5,989 nt of DNA from Candidatus Saccharibacteria bacterium UBA3225. GTDB lineage: Bacteria > Patescibacteriota > Saccharimonadia > Saccharimonadales > Saccharimonadaceae. How positions within the stretch are numbered: the first letter of the stretch is position 1; each line of letters opens with the position of its first letter. The DNA is taken from assembly GCA_002363515.1 (NCBI GenBank), contig DEVX01000001.1, forward strand, positions 1-5,989. Direction: 5' to 3'. The notes under the pieces were generated by a model. It made no database searches. It had not been told where the DNA came from and saw only the letters and a list, made by a program, of their open reading frames with translations. Shown here in pieces: positions 4,454 through 5,989 of the stretch. The translations under genes and the position numbers were made by a program.

Positions 4454-5569
4454 TTACCTCGCTACGATTTCGCCATCATCAAGGATTTTTGCATTTGAGC
4501 CATCCCACGATAGGATTTCGCTGATTTTTTGCGCACGAGCGTTACCTGAAAGTAAATCCGTGAAGACATTATTTTGCAGACCAGGCAAAAAGTAGAATTT
4601 TACTCCACCATCCGCAAGGAATTTGATTTGCAAGATTCCTGTATCTTCAGTTCCGTTGTTAAAGATGAAGTCGCCAAGATTATATACAATCGGCTTCCCG
4701 TTGTTGTAGTCGATTCCCTGCAATGCATGTGCATGGCCGCCGACAATAATATCCGCACCAGCGTTGAGGTAATCTTTAGCGGTCGTCTTCTGGACTTGCT
4801 CTAATTGATGCGATCCCTCAGTGCCCCAATGAATGATAGCTATGACATAATCACTATTCGACTTCGCTTCCTTGATAGTATCAATGAACTCCGCCGTATC
4901 ATAGCAAAGCAAGACGCCGCCAGTGGTAGCAGTGGCGCCCGGAGTGTCGATGCCCCATTTTTCGGCGCGCGTAGCATTAACGAAGGCAACGCGATAGCCG
5001 TTGGGTAAGGTTAGATAATATGGCTTTTTAGCCTCGTCTAAGTTCTTGCCAGCGCCAATATATGGCATTTTGATAGCTTGAAAACTTTCTAACATATCAC
5101 CGAAAGCGAGTGGCCCAAAATCATAGACGTGATTGTTGGCAAGCGTTACCAGATCTACGCCCATGTCGTTATAAATTGATAATCGCTCGGGTTTGGCGCG
5201 AAAAGTGTAATATTTGCCAGGCGTTTTGGTGCCACGATTACTGACAGTAAATTCACTATTCGCAATCATAAAATCGCTCTCGCGCATAATCTTAAGAACT
5301 TTGTCAGATAAAATGCCGTTAACCCCTTTGCCGCGCTGATCGTATTGCGGCATTACTTCCCAGTTGTCTGCCAAAGAAATGTCGCCAACTATACTTATCG
5401 TGTAATCTTTATCTGGTTTCGCAATCTCATCTAGCTCAACGGGGTCAGATTGCGTCTCTGAATATGAGGGACGAAAATAGCTTAGGCTAGAAAATACGAC
5501 TAATGCCGCTAATGCCATTACTGCAACTAGACCGATAATCCGAGTACTCGTCGTGCGCCTATTTCTCAT
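4454..5569 (-). CDS. CapA-family metallophosphatase-like protein, 371 aa
   Basis: This is a PGA_cap / CapA-family protein, related to proteins of poly-gamma-glutamate capsule synthesis and built on a calcineurin-like metallophosphatase fold. It begins with a basic stretch and one membrane anchor (about 11-31), then a linker, so the domain probably lies outside the membrane. Family motifs appear in order: SIVGDISL (59-66) with the metal-ligand Asp, ANSEFTVS (103-110) matching the usual N-x-E, LANNHVYDFG (143-152), IIHWGTEG (245-252), IVGGHAHALQGID (275-287) and VYNLGDFIF (295-303) in place of YSLGNF. All predicted metal-binding positions are present, so it should be active. The length is typical. 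No capB, capC or ligase-transport genes adjoin, so a polymer product cannot be assumed; many such proteins are annotated only by domain. TATAAT ends 7 nt before the ATG and there is no Shine-Dalgarno sequence. Confidence 0.88.
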   Translation of the reverse strand: MRNRRTTSTRIIGLVAVMALAALVVFSSLSYFRPSYSETQSDPVELDEIAKPDKDYTISIVGDISLADNWEVMPQYDQRGKGVNGILSDKVLKIMRESDFMIANSEFTVSNRGTKTPGKYYTFRAKPERLSIYNDMGVDLVTLANNHVYDFGPLAFGDMLESFQAIKMPYIGAGKNLDEAKKPYYLTLPNGYRVAFVNATRAEKWGIDTPGATATTGGVLLCYDTAEFIDTIKEAKSNSDYVIAIIHWGTEGSHQLEQVQKTTAKDYLNAGADIIVGGHAHALQGIDYNNGKPIVYNLGDFIFNNGTEDTGILQIKFLADGGVKFYFLPGLQNNVFTDLLSGNARAQKISEILSWDGSNAKILDDGEIVAR

Positions 5570-5576
5570 TATTTTA

Positions 5577-5582
5577 ATTATA
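5577..5582 (-). promoter_or_regulatory. -10 box directly before the capA-family start (leaderless)
   Basis: A perfect TATAAT (5582-5577) ends 7 nt before the ATG at 5569, with only AT-rich sequence between and no Shine-Dalgarno site. The -35 region is weak (GACGCA at 17-nt spacing). The mRNA should begin at or next to the start codon. Confidence 0.65.
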
Positions 5583-5669
5583 GACCATTGCTCATTCTAT
5601 GCGTCCACCACTGCAACGAAGCTGATAGGTGAGCTTACCGCCTTTATGTATTTCTTCAACGCCATTAGC

Positions 5670-5675
5670 TATAAT
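5670..5675 (+). promoter_or_regulatory. -10 box directly before the 5681 start
   Basis: TATAAT (5670-5675) ends 5 nt before ATG at 5681, the same arrangement as before three minus-strand genes. It diverges from the capA-family promoter about 90 nt away. There is no clear -35 box. Confidence 0.5.
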
Positions 5676-5680
5676 GAAAA

Positions 5681-5989
5681 ATGGATTTTAAGGTAAGTTT
5701 AGAAATGATAAAAAATTCTGTTTTAGCAACAAGATTAAACGATGATAGCCTACGTTATTATATCGATAATTCATCCTATGCAAAGAAGCATGAGTTGCCG
5801 AACTTAGCAGAAGCGACACGAAAAGAACTCGAGATGACCTACGTAGCCTGAAGAGACTACGCCTGCAACTCCCTCGTAGACAGCTTGATTACTTTTGATG
5901 ACGCAAAAAATGGCCAAGTGAAGGAGTTGAATTGCGACAAAGACCATTTCTTTTTATTGGCTAGAGTACGCACGAATTGGGAGAATCGA
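5681..5989 (+). pseudogene. Unidentified partial frame with an in-frame TGA
   Basis: ATG at 5681 opens 56 codons (starting MDFKVSLEMIKNSV) that end at TGA, 5849-5851. The same frame then stays open for 46 codons to the window edge (RDYACNSLVDSLITF, later DKDHFFLLARVRTNWENR), with a coding-like residue mix, so this may be one gene broken by a nonsense change. No domain is recognised; the first part looks helical and charged, and no membrane segment is visible. The start is supported only by the TATAAT 5 nt upstream; ATG at 5705 is a second choice. A genetic code that reads TGA as Gly or Trp is unlikely, because the other genes here contain no in-frame TGA. It could also be a real 56-residue protein followed by another gene. 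Confidence 0.4.

Noticed and set aside
5849..5851. TGA read as glycine or tryptophan (alternative genetic code, as in some CPR lineages)
   Set aside because: The intact genes contain no in-frame TGA, and the TGA at 1642-1644 is followed by a terminator, so TGA acts as a stop here.

Overview
The window looks like a piece of a bacterial genome with moderate GC. A Candidate Phyla Radiation / Patescibacteria member, perhaps Saccharibacteria-like, is my best guess. The basis is indirect: small, loosely packed genes, several start codons sitting directly behind a TATAAT box with no Shine-Dalgarno sequence, and a mix of CapA-like, RimK-like ATP-grasp, S51-like and zinc-ribbon membrane proteins. No marker gene is present, so the lineage is an inference. 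The standard genetic code fits: about 1,300 codons of intact genes contain no in-frame TGA, and the TGA at 1642-1644 is followed at once by a terminator.

Layout. Positions 1-1690 hold two small orphan genes in divergent orientation: a membrane-anchored or exported 175-residue protein (171-698, minus) and a 101-residue Cys-rich acidic protein (1339-1644, plus). Each has a perfect consensus TTGACA-17-TATAAT promoter, a long foldable 5' leader (about 157 and 105 nt), a strong Shine-Dalgarno site and its own strong intrinsic terminator. A further minus-strand terminator (1003-1027) sits between them with no obvious gene feeding it. Positions 1695-1737 hold a terminator facing the other way, so the two transcription blocks converge there.

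Positions 1799-5569 are a minus-strand series. Reading in the direction of transcription, it holds a CapA-family protein (4454-5569), an S51 / type 1 amidotransferase-like protein without the usual serine nucleophile (3817-4428), a small helical protein interrupted by an in-frame amber codon (3353-3616), a RimK-like ATP-grasp ligase (2582-3313) and a zinc-ribbon, three-helix membrane protein (1799-2431). Three of these have TATAAT ending 6-7 nt before the ATG, so their mRNAs are probably leaderless. The S51-like gene follows capA after 25 nt and has a Shine-Dalgarno-like AAGGGA, so these two are likely co-transcribed. Positions 3617-3816 form an odd segment ending in a plus-strand terminator whose transcript I cannot identify.

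At the right edge, a plus-strand reading frame (5681-5989, cut by the window end) carries an in-frame TGA and is either broken or two separate pieces.

The genes may share a theme. RimK-like ligases, cyanophycinase-type S51 folds and CapA proteins all touch amide-linked peptides or polymers, but separate promoters and the missing S51 nucleophile make a joint pathway only a hypothesis. The strongest candidates for something undescribed are the two orphan genes with structured leaders, the sharp contrast between their expression signals and those of the leaderless genes, and the S51 pseudoenzyme.
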